This document shows positions 46,682 through 54,886 of a DNA stretch of 64,000 nt, in pieces. The notes beneath the pieces were generated by a model. The model was given only the letters and a program-made list of their open reading frames with translations, did not search any database and was not told the DNA's origin. Every line of letters begins with the position of its first letter. Within the stretch, counting starts at the first letter, position 1. This DNA is from Iodobacter fluviatilis. GTDB taxonomy: Bacteria > Pseudomonadota > Gammaproteobacteria > Burkholderiales > Chitinibacteraceae. The stretch is from assembly GCF_004194535.1 (NCBI RefSeq), contig NZ_CP025781.1, positions 1,612,001 to 1,676,000 of the forward strand, in the 5' to 3' direction. The position numbers and the translations under genes are program-made.

Positions 46682-47194
46682 ATGCAAAGCGCTCTCCAGC
46701 AAGCCAACCGCAAAATTGCCATACGGATGATGGTGGTGGCCTGCCTGATGTTTGGCTTTGGCTACATCATGGTGCCGTTTTATGGTGCGCTATGTAAGGC
46801 AATTGGGATTGACCAGGCCAATAGCGATTACGCCAATCTCAACGCCGCTGTGATCCGCGTTGAATTTGATACTAATGTGGCGGACAACTTACCAGCCACA
46901 TTAGCGGCTTTAGATCCGGTCATGACGGCCAAACCAGGTGGTCTACTTAAAGCAAGATTTCGCCTAAGTAATCTAAGCGATCAGCCTTTAAAAGTACGTG
47001 CCATACCCAGTTTTGCCCCTGCCAGATCGGCAGGTTTATTACAAAAACTAGAATGCTTTTGCTTTGATGCGCTCACCTTAGCTCCAAATGAGCAACGCGA
47101 CGTGACCGTTGTGCTACTGGTGGCGAAAGAACTACCCGAAGAACTTGGCGCTGCCACGCTTTCATACACGCTGCACCCAGAGCTGAAATCATGA
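46682..47194 (+). CDS. ctaG: Cytochrome c oxidase assembly protein CtaG (Cox11)
   Basis: Copper chaperone that inserts CuB into subunit I. 170 residues. One membrane span near the N-terminus (about 14-33) is followed by a periplasmic domain with FYGALCKAIGI and the copper-binding motif CFCF in KLECFCFDALTL. The family proline turn that often follows is changed, but the overall Cox11 pattern is preserved. It overlaps the next small gene (ATGA). Confidence 0.93.
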   Translation: MQSALQQANRKIAIRMMVVACLMFGFGYIMVPFYGALCKAIGIDQANSDYANLNAAVIRVEFDTNVADNLPATLAALDPVMTAKPGGLLKARFRLSNLSDQPLKVRAIPSFAPARSAGLLQKLECFCFDALTLAPNEQRDVTVVLLVAKELPEELGAATLSYTLHPELKS

Positions 47195-47364
47195 TTGCAG
47201 CGCTTAAAACCGTACTCGCCGCTTTTTTTGGCGTACGCAGCCGTAAAAACGCCGAGAGCGCTAAATTAAAGCCGCAGCAAATTATTGCAGCGGGGCTAAT
47301 TTTAGCGCTGTGCTTGGCGCTGTGCGTGTTCTTACTTGTACGAGTGTTGATTGCCACATCTTAG
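47191..47364 (+). CDS. DUF2970 family small membrane protein
   Basis: 57 residues beginning in a 4-bp overlap with ctaG. The N-terminal segment LAAFFGVRSRKNAES is followed by KLKPQQIIAAGLI and a hydrophobic span (about 33-54). The pattern matches DUF2970, a small family found in this position in betaproteobacterial oxidase clusters. Function unknown; oxidase assembly is plausible. Confidence 0.8.
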   Translation: MIAALKTVLAAFFGVRSRKNAESAKLKPQQIIAAGLILALCLALCVFLLVRVLIATS

Positions 47365-47436
47365 GGTGTGACATGTTTTTTTGCCCTCGTTTACTACTTC
47401 ATCCTACATATTTGATGACGTTGAACGAATGACGCG

Positions 47437-47453
47437 TGGGCACCGTGCCCACC
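47437..47453. repeat. Perfect GTGGGCAC-C-GTGCCCAC palindrome before ctaE
   Basis: A 17-bp perfect palindrome 25 bp upstream of ctaE. It belongs to the GTGGGCA family seen at 30464, 34903, 46536 and 52416. No T run follows. Confidence 0.6.
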
Positions 47454-47478
47454 CAACATATAGATTTGGAGTAATGAA

Positions 47479-48345
47479 ATGAACGTTGAAAACGGCATCC
47501 ACGACGCACATTACTTTGTACCCGCACCATCACGTTGGCCGGTGGTGGGCTCACTAGCCCTATTCTGTATGGGCCTAGGCGCAGCATTTGCCATGAATAG
47601 CGTTGCAGCCGGTAGCTGGATCTTGCTGCTGGGTTTTGCCATCCTAATATGGATGATTTTTGGCTGGTTTGGCGATGTGGTTAAAGAATCGCAAAGCGGC
47701 AGCTATGGTACTCAGGTTGATTATTCATTTCGCTGGGGAATGAGCTGGTTTATTTTCTCTGAAGTGATGTTTTTCGCCGCCTTTTTTGGCGCGCTATTTT
47801 ATACCCGAACCATTTCCGTGCCTGAGCTAGGCTTTTTCTCAGATACAAACACCCTGCTTTGGTCAGGATTTCATGAAAGTTGGCCAGCCGCCACCGGCCC
47901 CAAAGCCGCACCCTATACCCCTATGGCGGCGATTGGCCTGCCCGCTATCAATACCGCCTTACTACTGACATCCGGCGCAACGCTCACCTGGGCGCACTGG
48001 GGATTAATGGAAAACAAACGTGGCCAACTTAAGCTGGGCCTGCTGTTTACCGTCATGCTCGGCACCTTATTTTTAACGCTACAAGCAGTCGAATACCATC
48101 ACGGCTGGACCGAGCTAGGCCTAAAAATGAGCTCAGGCGCTTATGGTGCAACCTTCTATATGTTGACCGGTTTTCACGGTATGCACGTTTTAGTTGGCAC
48201 CATCATGCTTGCCACCATGCTGGTACGAACCATGCGCGGGCACTTCACCCCCGAGCACCATTTCGGCTTTGAAGCCGCCGCTTGGTACTGGCACTTTGTA
48301 GATGTGGTGTGGCTGATTTTATTTGTGTTTGTGTACTGGCTATAA
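47479..48345 (+). CDS. ctaE: Cytochrome c oxidase subunit III
   Basis: Seven-span core subunit that stabilises the oxidase. 288 residues. Family landmarks: HYFVPAPSRWPVVGS at the N-terminus, MSWFIFSEVMFFAAFFGAL, WPAATGPKAAPYTPM, the Glu/His helix AVEYHHGWTELG, TGFHGMHVLVG and a C-terminal AAAWYWHFVDVVWLILF. All are typical of subunit III. Confidence 0.96.
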   Translation: MNVENGIHDAHYFVPAPSRWPVVGSLALFCMGLGAAFAMNSVAAGSWILLLGFAILIWMIFGWFGDVVKESQSGSYGTQVDYSFRWGMSWFIFSEVMFFAAFFGALFYTRTISVPELGFFSDTNTLLWSGFHESWPAATGPKAAPYTPMAAIGLPAINTALLLTSGATLTWAHWGLMENKRGQLKLGLLFTVMLGTLFLTLQAVEYHHGWTELGLKMSSGAYGATFYMLTGFHGMHVLVGTIMLATMLVRTMRGHFTPEHHFGFEAAAWYWHFVDVVWLILFVFVYWL

Positions 48346-48350
48346 GCGAA

Positions 48351-48400
48351 CCCAAACATTGAACCACGAAGGGCACTGAGAACACGAAGTTTCACGGAGG
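48351..48400. repeat. CACAGAG-family repeat, left arm, after ctaE
   Basis: ACATTGAACCACGAAGGGC then GAACACGAAG and CACGGAGG resembles the left arm of the GAACCACAGAG subfamily. The right arm is absent, and a copy of the 280-bp GC-rich element follows. Confidence 0.55.
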
Positions 48401-48455
48401 AAAACCAAGTTCTTTGAATTTTTTGGGGGTTCATGCTCCGGCTCTTCTCGGCTCG

Positions 48456-48745
48456 TAGCACTGGGCTTTTACCCTCCCCTTGAAGCCGCGACACGAGGAA
48501 CAAGCGGGGTGGGGTAGTCGTTGTGTCGTGTTTGAGCGAAGCGAGTTGAATTGACGCCACCTCGATTGTCCGCAGAGAGGGGCCTTCGTGTTTTTGAGGT
48601 TGCGGCTTTGGTTCTTTTCTTGGCCGTTCAAGAAAAGAACGCCCCCACGGTGGCTACCGTTCCAAAATCACTGTGCCGAAGGCATTTAAACCAGTTTTTT
48701 GATTAGCATACAAATTAAAAAGCGGCGGGTTACACCCGCCCTACA
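48456..48745. repeat. Dispersed GC-rich intergenic repeat, copy B
   Basis: Related to 1556-1833 with shared blocks CTCCCCTTGAA, GAGGAACAAGCGGGG, CTCGATTGTCCGCA, GGGGCCTTCGTGTTT, TTTCTTGGCC and GTGCCGAAGGCA. It also ends next to a GGCGGGT...ACCCGCC palindrome. It fills the ctaE-DUF2909 gap and contains no gene. Confidence 0.7.
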
Positions 48746-48754
48746 AAACAACAC

Positions 48755-48946
48755 TCATGCATTGGGATGTATCCACCCCACCCCATAAGCAATCAATAAC
48801 AAAAGAAATAAAACAATCGACAAGCCCACTCGCAGCGTTAGCGCTTTAACCATTTGCGTGGATCGCCCACCGCGAACCATCTGCAATAGCGCTCGCCCCA
48901 AAGTGATCAGAATAATCAGGAGCAGGATAATGGCAACAATTTTCAT
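48755..48946 (-). CDS. DUF2909 family twin-span membrane protein
   Basis: 63 residues from ATG 48946. Two membrane spans (about 2-18 and 39-58) flank a loop with GGRSTQMVKALTLRVGLS, the DUF2909 signature. Such proteins occur in oxidase clusters next to surf1. It is encoded opposite to the cluster, and its first codons overlap the start of surf1 by 17 bp. Confidence 0.8.
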   Translation of the reverse strand: MKIVAIILLLIILITLGRALLQMVRGGRSTQMVKALTLRVGLSIVLFLLLLIAYGVGWIHPNA

Positions 48947-49661
48947 GGCAAAGCCTCTGTCCACTCAAAATACCAGCTTAACCCAGCGCCAGCGGTTTGC
49001 GCTTATTTCATTGGCATTACTAATCCTAATTACCTTTTGCATGGGTCTGTGGCAGCTGAGCCGAGCGCACAATAAACAACTCTTAATTGACCAGCTGGCA
49101 GAGCAAGAAGCTTTACCGCCGCTGATCTGGCAAAGCGGTACGCTACCGCTCTATCGGCCAGTACGGCTCGTTGGTAGCTGGCTACATAGCGCAGAACTAT
49201 TACTAGATCATCGCATTGAAAACGGCCAAATCGGCTATCAGGTCATCACACCTTTTCAACTAAAGAACGGCGACATACTACTGGTTAATCGTGGCTGGTG
49301 GCCGGATTCCCACCCCCCACAAGCGAGCTCTAGCAACATTGTCAGCGCTCAGCCTTGGCCGCGTTTCTTTGAGCTGGGCCACACCATGCCCAGCGGCAAT
49401 ATTTTTCAAAACATCAATCCAGAGCGCTTTGCCACTTGGGCAAAGCAGCCCAAGCCACAGGCTTACGCATTAATGCAGCAGGGCGAAAACGGGCTGATCG
49501 CAGCACACAGCCAGCCCATCATTCCTCCAGAGCGCCACCTTGCCTATACCGCAACGTGGTGGGCCATGACGCTGGCAGGTGCTTTTCTTTGGTTTCGATT
49601 TAAAAAAGAACTAAAACTCCAACCCATTAGAAGTCAAACATTAAACCGCGAAGCGCACTAA
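48930..49661 (+). CDS. SURF1 family cytochrome oxidase biogenesis protein
   Basis: Assists heme a insertion into subunit I. The start was set at ATG 48930 because AGGAG lies eleven bases upstream, giving 243 residues; ATG 48945 is an alternative. An N-terminal span contains the motif MGLWQLSRAHNK. A periplasmic domain includes VRLVGSW and LVNRGWWP. A C-terminal span is introduced by HLAYTATWWAMTLAG. Both end signatures are typical of SURF1. Confidence 0.88.
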   Translation: MATIFMAKPLSTQNTSLTQRQRFALISLALLILITFCMGLWQLSRAHNKQLLIDQLAEQEALPPLIWQSGTLPLYRPVRLVGSWLHSAELLLDHRIENGQIGYQVITPFQLKNGDILLVNRGWWPDSHPPQASSSNIVSAQPWPRFFELGHTMPSGNIFQNINPERFATWAKQPKPQAYALMQQGENGLIAAHSQPIIPPERHLAYTATWWAMTLAGAFLWFRFKKELKLQPIRSQTLNREAH

Positions 49662-49786
49662 TAACACGGAGTACACGGAAAAGCCCCCTGATAAATAGCT
49701 TGCATAAGTTGTACTAAGTTTGCTGTGTATTTCTCTGTGGCCTTCCGTATTTTTCTTTTTCTCTGTCGTACAAAGTTTGGTTTTAA
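49635..49786. repeat. CACAGAG-type inverted repeat element, diverged
   Basis: The left arm CAAACATTAAACCGCGAAGC with ACACGGAGTACACGG overlaps the last codons of surf1. The right arm holds TTTCTCTGTGGCCTTCCGT and CTCTGTCGTACAAAGTTTGG. The outer ends CAAACATTAAAC and ACAAAGTTTGG roughly pair. Confidence 0.55.
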
Positions 49787-49830
49787 AAAAATTTAATGAG
49801 TTTTTCTGGCCTGAGAAGGGAAGCAAAAAA

Positions 49831-50286
49831 ATGAAAGGACGCACGGTACTGATCGCATGCTTTATGTTATCCCTGCTGCCCATACTGGCAGCACAAGCTG
49901 TTTGGCAATGGTGGCGGCCTACGGGTGGGCATAGCTTTGGTGAGCTATTAGCCACCCCTATCGCAGCGCCTGGTCCTTGGCGATTAGCTGCGGCCGATGC
50001 GGCATGTGGCGATGTACATAGCCAGCTGCTCTTTGCTGCTGGACAGCTGCGTTTAGCGCAGGGAGAAGCCAGCCAGCGGGTGGTTCGTGCCAGCTTTTGC
50101 CCATCAAACAGCGCCGATATCGCCTATCTACCCAGCCACGCCCCAGAAAGTGGCCTCTATCTGATCGATCCCCACGGTAATGCCGTGCTGCGCTATTCCA
50201 TCGAACAACTCAGCAGCATTGAGGGGCGAAGCAAAGCACTAAAAGAGATTGGCCAGGTACTCAAAAACAATAAGGCACTGGGGTGA
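49831..50286 (+). CDS. Hypothetical membrane-anchored protein of the oxidase cluster
   Basis: 151 residues from ATG 49831, preceded by GAAGGG. One N-terminal span or signal anchor (about 5-25, ending QAVWQWW) is followed by a periplasmic domain containing a Cys (ADAACGDVHSQ) and LYLIDPHGNAVLRYS. That last string recalls the thioredoxin-fold SCO-type ending (YLIDP.G.....Y), but the CxxxC copper motif is missing. Its place between surf1 and ctaA suggests a role in oxidase assembly. Confidence 0.75.
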   Translation: MKGRTVLIACFMLSLLPILAAQAVWQWWRPTGGHSFGELLATPIAAPGPWRLAAADAACGDVHSQLLFAAGQLRLAQGEASQRVVRASFCPSNSADIAYLPSHAPESGLYLIDPHGNAVLRYSIEQLSSIEGRSKALKEIGQVLKNNKALG

Positions 50287-50386
50287 AAACTCTGTAGCCA
50301 CAGAGAACGGGAAAAATTCTACGCTTACGAACTTTTTCTATCTTAAGCAGCAAGCATTTATGCAATTAAAGATAAGGGGTAAAACA

Positions 50387-51421
50387 ATGAAACCACTACT
50401 CTGCCTCACCCTGATCTGGACCTTTTGTCTTGTGATGTTGGGGGCGTATGTGCGGCTCTCTGATGCTGGGCTGGGCTGCCCAGATTGGCCTGGCTGCTAC
50501 GGGCAGATTGGTGCGCCAGATGAAGCCCATGAAATTGCGCAGGCTAGTGCACAATTCGGCGGGGAGATTGAGCCTGCCAAGGGCTGGAAAGAAATGATCC
50601 ACCGTTATTTTGCCGGTGGGCTTGGTCTACTGGTATTGGCGATATCTATCTTACTGTGGAAAAAACGCCGTGCACTGCATTTAGGCCGAACGATAATTTT
50701 ACTGCCACTGGTGGTGATTCTTTTCCAAGCCTTGCTAGGGATGTGGACCGTCACCATGAAGCTGATGCCGGTGGTGGTGACCTCTCATTTATTAGGTGGA
50801 ATGTGTCTATTAGCACTGCTGGCTTGGTTAGCCACCAGAGTTAGCACACCCACCCGCTTTAACCGCCATTTACTGCCCCTGCTCAGTACCAGCCTTGCCG
50901 CCATTGTGCTGCAAATCGCATTGGGCGGCTGGGTATCTACCAATTATGCAGGATTAGCCTGTAATGGTTTCCCTGCCTGCCAAGGCAGTTTTACTCCGGC
51001 GCTAGATGGCATCACAGAGGCTATGCAGCCCATACGCCAACTGGGCCACACCGCCAGCGGCGAGGCGCTCACCATCTCACACTTGGCCACGATTCACTGG
51101 CTGCACCGGCTGGGTGCGCTACTGGTGCTGATCACGTTTAGCCTTGCCGCTTGGCAACTGCGTCAGCACAGCCCCAAGCTCGCCATGATGATCAGCGCCG
51201 CGCTGCTACTACAAATCTCCCTAGGCATCGCCAATGTTTGGCTCTACCTACCCTTGCCTCTAGCAGTAGCGCATAACGGCGGAGCGGCTTTATTGCTAAT
51301 GCTATGTGTAAGCGCACTGGCGCAGCTTAAACCACTGAAGCACATTGCCCAAGCACCCTCTCCTCTAACCCTCTCCCCAAATGGGAGTGGTAGAAAAGTA
51401 GCATCTTCATCGCAGTTTTAA
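50387..51421 (+). CDS. ctaA: Heme A synthase CtaA (Cox15)
   Basis: Oxidises the C8 methyl of heme O to make heme A. The start was set at ATG 50387 with AAGGGG nearby, giving 344 residues; an in-frame ATG at 50360 is possible. Eight spans with conserved loops: LGAYVRLSDAGLGCPDWPGC (Cys pair), HRYFAGGLGLL, VTSHLLGGM, YAGLACNGFPACQG and IHWLHRLGALLV with heme-binding His residues. ctaB follows after 17 bp. Confidence 0.94.
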   Translation: MKPLLCLTLIWTFCLVMLGAYVRLSDAGLGCPDWPGCYGQIGAPDEAHEIAQASAQFGGEIEPAKGWKEMIHRYFAGGLGLLVLAISILLWKKRRALHLGRTIILLPLVVILFQALLGMWTVTMKLMPVVVTSHLLGGMCLLALLAWLATRVSTPTRFNRHLLPLLSTSLAAIVLQIALGGWVSTNYAGLACNGFPACQGSFTPALDGITEAMQPIRQLGHTASGEALTISHLATIHWLHRLGALLVLITFSLAAWQLRQHSPKLAMMISAALLLQISLGIANVWLYLPLPLAVAHNGGAALLLMLCVSALAQLKPLKHIAQAPSPLTLSPNGSGRKVASSSQF

Positions 51422-51438
51422 TTTACTGGAGCTTTGCC

Positions 51439-52350
51439 ATGACTGCCCTTGCCCTTAGCCGATCTGCCGCGCAGCTCTCTGAGCTTTTTAAACTTGGTAA
51501 ACCCCGTGTAATTGTGCTGATTGTTTTTTGTGCCGTAGTTGGCATGCTGCTGGCAGGCCCTACAGTGCCTGCTTTCAGCCTGATACTGGCCGCTACAGCA
51601 GGCATTGCCCTTGTTGCCAGTGGTGCGGCAGCGTTTAATTGCCTGATTGAAGTAGAGCGCGATAGTAATATGCGTCGCACCGAGCAGCGGCCACTGGTCA
51701 AAGGGTCGGTAAGGCCCGGCGATGCGCTGATTTACGCCCTACTTACCACCGCACTGGGCCTATGGATGCTAGGGGCGTGGGTGAATATGCTGACAATGTG
51801 GCTAACGCTGGCCACATTCTTTGGTTATGCGGTGATTTACACCCGCCTACTTAAGGGCGCTACGCCGCAAAATATTGTGATTGGCGGTGCATCTGGGGCC
51901 ATGCCACCGATTTTAGGCTGGGCAGCAGTAACGGGCAGTGTGCCCGCAGAAGCCATGCTGTTGTTTCTGATTATCTACACTTGGACCCCACCGCACTTCT
52001 GGGCGCTGGCAATTTATCGACGGGCCGACTATGCCAAAGCCGGCTTACCTATGCTGCCCATTACCCATGGCTTAGCATTTACCCGTTTATCTATCTTGCT
52101 CTATGCCGCCATCCTCGCCGCCGTTACCGCCCTCCCGTTGGCTATCGGAATGAGTGGCTGGCTATACGGCATGAGTATCGCCATTCTTAATACCGGCTTT
52201 TTATCCCGTGCCTTTAAGCTATGGCAGGAAGAGAAAGAAGTCGAAGGCGATCTAATTGCCCGCGAACTATTCAAATATTCGATTAAATACCTAGCTTATT
52301 TATTTGCAGCTTTATTATTGGATCATTGGTTGATGGTATTGCTGGCTTAA
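51439..52350 (+). CDS. ctaB: Protoheme IX farnesyltransferase (heme O synthase)
   Basis: UbiA-type prenyltransferase that makes heme O, the substrate of CtaA. 303 residues with nine spans. Motifs: LGKPRVIVLIVFCAVVGM near the start, the first polar loop with ERDSNMRRTEQRPL, GGASGAMPPILGW and TWTPPHFWALAIYRRADYAK. It is the last gene of the oxidase cluster. No SCO1/SenC gene follows. Confidence 0.95.
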   Translation: MTALALSRSAAQLSELFKLGKPRVIVLIVFCAVVGMLLAGPTVPAFSLILAATAGIALVASGAAAFNCLIEVERDSNMRRTEQRPLVKGSVRPGDALIYALLTTALGLWMLGAWVNMLTMWLTLATFFGYAVIYTRLLKGATPQNIVIGGASGAMPPILGWAAVTGSVPAEAMLLFLIIYTWTPPHFWALAIYRRADYAKAGLPMLPITHGLAFTRLSILLYAAILAAVTALPLAIGMSGWLYGMSIAILNTGFLSRAFKLWQEEKEVEGDLIARELFKYSIKYLAYLFAALLLDHWLMVLLA

Positions 52351-52415
52351 ATTTAGGGGCACGGCACCTGCCAAGGCCGAAAATATCGACTTATACGCGT
52401 GGGCACAGAGATAAG

Positions 52416-52439
52416 AAGGGCACGGTATGCCGTGCCCTT
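52416..52439. terminator. Hairpin in the convergent ctaB-uppP gap
   Basis: AAGGGCACGG-TATG-CCGTGCCCTT is a perfect 10-bp stem lying 3 bp from the uppP stop. No long T run is present, but its place between convergent genes suggests it ends both transcripts. It belongs to the GGCACGG palindrome family. Confidence 0.6.
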
Positions 52440-52442
52440 CGA

Positions 52443-53273
52443 TTAAACCGTCCAGCTCACAAGGCCGCTATACGCCGTAGCTAATACAATGAGACCAAAG
52501 GCAATTCGGTAATAAGCAAACCCAACAAAGGTATGGGTAGAAATAAATTTAATCAGCGCACGAATAGCAATAAAGGCAAAGATAAACGAGGCAATAAAGC
52601 CCACCGCAAATACGCCGCTATCGCCCATATCCAGCTCGTGGCGATGTTTTAGCAGGCTATAAATAGATGCCGCGCCCAGCGTTGGAATCCCCAAAAAGAA
52701 TGAAAATTCAGTAGCAGCCTTACGAGAAATGCCTAGGAACATACCGCCAATAATGGTGGCACCAGAGCGGCTAGTCCCAGGAATTAAAGCAAGGCACTGG
52801 CAAAGGCCTACTTTAAGTGCATCTTTTAAACTTAAATCATCCACCGATTCAACCACAGGCACTTTATTAGCTTGGCGTTTTTCGGCCCAAAGAATAATGA
52901 TCCCACCAATAATAAATGCCATCGCCACCGGCACTGGCTGGAATAAATGCGCTTTAATGGTTTTGCTAAATAACAGCCCCAAAATAGCGGCAGGAATAAA
53001 CGCAATCACCACCGCAAGCAGCAAATTACGCTCGCTGCCTGGCTTAACTGCGCCCTTTAGCGTTTGCGTAAGTTTTGCCCGATACTCCCAAACTACCGCC
53101 AGCATAGCGCCCAGTTGAATAAAGATTTCGTACACGTCGCGTTTTTCTTTGCTCATAAAATTAAGCAAATCGCCAGTTAAAATCAAATGCCCAGTGCTAG
53201 AAATAGGCAGAAATTCAGTAATACCTTCAACCATGCCCATAATGAGCGACTTAAACAGCAATACGATATCCAT
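52443..53273 (-). CDS. uppP: Undecaprenyl-diphosphatase UppP (BacA)
   Basis: Membrane phosphatase that recycles the undecaprenyl carrier lipid for peptidoglycan synthesis. The start was set at ATG 53273 (MDIVLLFKSLIMG), giving 276 residues. The two signature motifs are intact: EGITEFLPISSTGHL (about residues 17-31) and PGTSRSGATIIGGM (about 170-184). It has about eight spans. Confidence 0.96.
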   Translation of the reverse strand: MDIVLLFKSLIMGMVEGITEFLPISSTGHLILTGDLLNFMSKEKRDVYEIFIQLGAMLAVVWEYRAKLTQTLKGAVKPGSERNLLLAVVIAFIPAAILGLLFSKTIKAHLFQPVPVAMAFIIGGIIILWAEKRQANKVPVVESVDDLSLKDALKVGLCQCLALIPGTSRSGATIIGGMFLGISRKAATEFSFFLGIPTLGAASIYSLLKHRHELDMGDSGVFAVGFIASFIFAFIAIRALIKFISTHTFVGFAYYRIAFGLIVLATAYSGLVSWTV

Positions 53274-53397
53274 TGATACTCTGCCCAATAGCCTGAAAAG
53301 AACCGCATTATATCTGTGCAATCTTATCAACTGATTAACATCTGATATTTATTGCAATGATTTACAACTAACCCTGTTCAGTTACGCCTGCAATCAT

Positions 53398-53440
53398 TAG
53401 GTTTTCTCAGTTTCCTCTGTGTCTACAGATTCTTTCTAAC
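53398..53440. repeat. CACAGAG-family repeat, right arm
   Basis: TTTTCTCAGTTTCCTCTGTG then TCTACAGATTCTTTC matches the right arm of the CTGTAGACACAGAG subfamily. The left arm is not seen. It lies just after the ubiT stop. Confidence 0.55.
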
Positions 53441-53456
53441 TTTTTCTAATCCCTCT

Positions 53457-53882
53457 TCAAATTGGCAAATGCGCCCGTAATTTGCTTGGCAACCACGCCA
53501 AGAGTGGCTCAAAATCAGTTGCATCCATTAGGTTTTTTAGCCTTAACCCCAGCTCGGTATCGCCCTCAATGCTTAGGCGGCGCTGAAAAAACAGCGTGTC
53601 AGGGTCTTCTAAGCGGCGTGCCAACACGAGGTAATCGGCAAGGCTGGCGCTAAATTTCACATCTACCTGACCTTCCCCACGTTTAAACCGATCATTCTGA
53701 AAAGACAGCGTTATGCCTCGCCCAATATCCAGCACCTCCAAACGGATATTTCGCCCGCTTAGCCAAGCAAAGTCTTCCTCCAGCCATAATTTTTTTCTGG
53801 CCAGATTTAAGCTGCTGGCTAAAGCAAACGCCGCAGGGGCTTCCGGTAATTTCAGTAAAAGAAAATGTTGTAAACGTTTCAT
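53457..53882 (-). CDS. ubiT: Ubiquinone anaerobic biosynthesis accessory factor UbiT
   Basis: SCP2-domain lipid-binding protein needed for oxygen-independent ubiquinone synthesis. The start was set at ATG 53882, five bases after AAGGAG and overlapping the ubiV stop as ATGA, giving 141 residues. The SCP2 core spans about 45-115, including [16 protein letters not shown] and [16 protein letters not shown]. Context with ubiV and ubiU supports the name. Confidence 0.88.
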   Translation of the reverse strand: MKRLQHFLLLKLPEAPAAFALASSLNLARKKLWLEEDFAWLSGRNIRLEVLDIGRGITLSFQNDRFKRGEGQVDVKFSASLADYLVLARRLEDPDTLFFQRRLSIEGDTELGLRLKNLMDATDFEPLLAWLPSKLRAHLPI

Positions 53883-54754
53883 ATGCACTCCTTAATGCCT
53901 GCTTCACCATGCCAATAACCATTCACCATCCCCTGTGGATAAGCTGTTGAAAAGTCGTGGATAGCATTGGGATAACTACATTTTTTAGCATACGCCGCCG
54001 CCAGCTCGCCCGTGCCAGCGGCTTGGGGGCTGATACGCAAGATATCGATGCCCATCTCGGCCATTTGCGGCAGCTCGGCATACAGCACTTGGCAGGCGGA
54101 TGATTGGGTTTGAATGCCATTGAGCCGTAAAAAGCCCTGCCCTTCACGCGTAGCGACCAACTGCCCATCGGCATGATCAAGGCAGCGAAACTCACAGGCA
54201 TCTTTATTTAACCCGTAATAACGTGCGGTAAAACAACGTGCTGAAAATGCCAATGGTAAATAGCCGTGAGCAAAGACTTCGGTTTCAATGACGTTGGTTT
54301 TTTCCGCCAGAATAGCCGCAATATCGGTGTGGCTGCTTTCTAAAGAAGGCAGCCAGCGCATCGCGCCTTGAGCAGCAAACCAATCCAGCGCCGCGCCGTT
54401 ATAAATATTCAGATGCGGCCCAGCCACAAAAGGCATCCCCAAATCACGGGCCACTTTAACCGCCCCCAAGTCATTGGCTTCAAGACAGCCCCCCGCCTCT
54501 GCCAGCTTTTTTAAGCTAGATAAATCACTGGCCGACTCCAACAAAGCTTGCGAAGAAATCACCACCTCTTTGCCCGCTGCCCGCAAGGTTTTAGCTAGCG
54601 CCAGCCAATCTGCACTGCGCAGCTCATGCCGACGCGAACAAACCACTTCGCCCAGATAAATCACATCCACAGGCCAAGTCAGTGCCTCGGCATAAAAATC
54701 TAGCACCTGTTGCTTAGGCCAGTAATAAAGGATGGGGCCGAGGGAGAGTTTCAT
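53879..54754 (-). CDS. ubiV: Ubiquinone anaerobic biosynthesis protein UbiV (U32 family)
   Basis: Partner of UbiU in anaerobic hydroxylation of ubiquinone precursors. 291 residues. Four cysteines suited to a 4Fe-4S cluster are present: Cys39 ([11 protein letters not shown]) and three in [12 protein letters not shown] and KDACEFRC. These match the layout known for UbiV. The C-terminal segment [10 protein letters not shown] is typical of U32 proteins. It is coupled to ubiT. Confidence 0.93.
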   Translation of the reverse strand: MKLSLGPILYYWPKQQVLDFYAEALTWPVDVIYLGEVVCSRRHELRSADWLALAKTLRAAGKEVVISSQALLESASDLSSLKKLAEAGGCLEANDLGAVKVARDLGMPFVAGPHLNIYNGAALDWFAAQGAMRWLPSLESSHTDIAAILAEKTNVIETEVFAHGYLPLAFSARCFTARYYGLNKDACEFRCLDHADGQLVATREGQGFLRLNGIQTQSSACQVLYAELPQMAEMGIDILRISPQAAGTGELAAAYAKKCSYPNAIHDFSTAYPQGMVNGYWHGEAGIKECI

Positions 54755-54886
54755 AAATACCTGTTAATAGAATATTGCTAAATCTTTAAGCACAGCGTTC
54801 CGCAAAGAAAACTAAACACTATTACGCTTGGTTCTGTCATTCAGGCTTAGCGTTTTTTGCACCAGTATTAGAGTGATGATTAAGCA

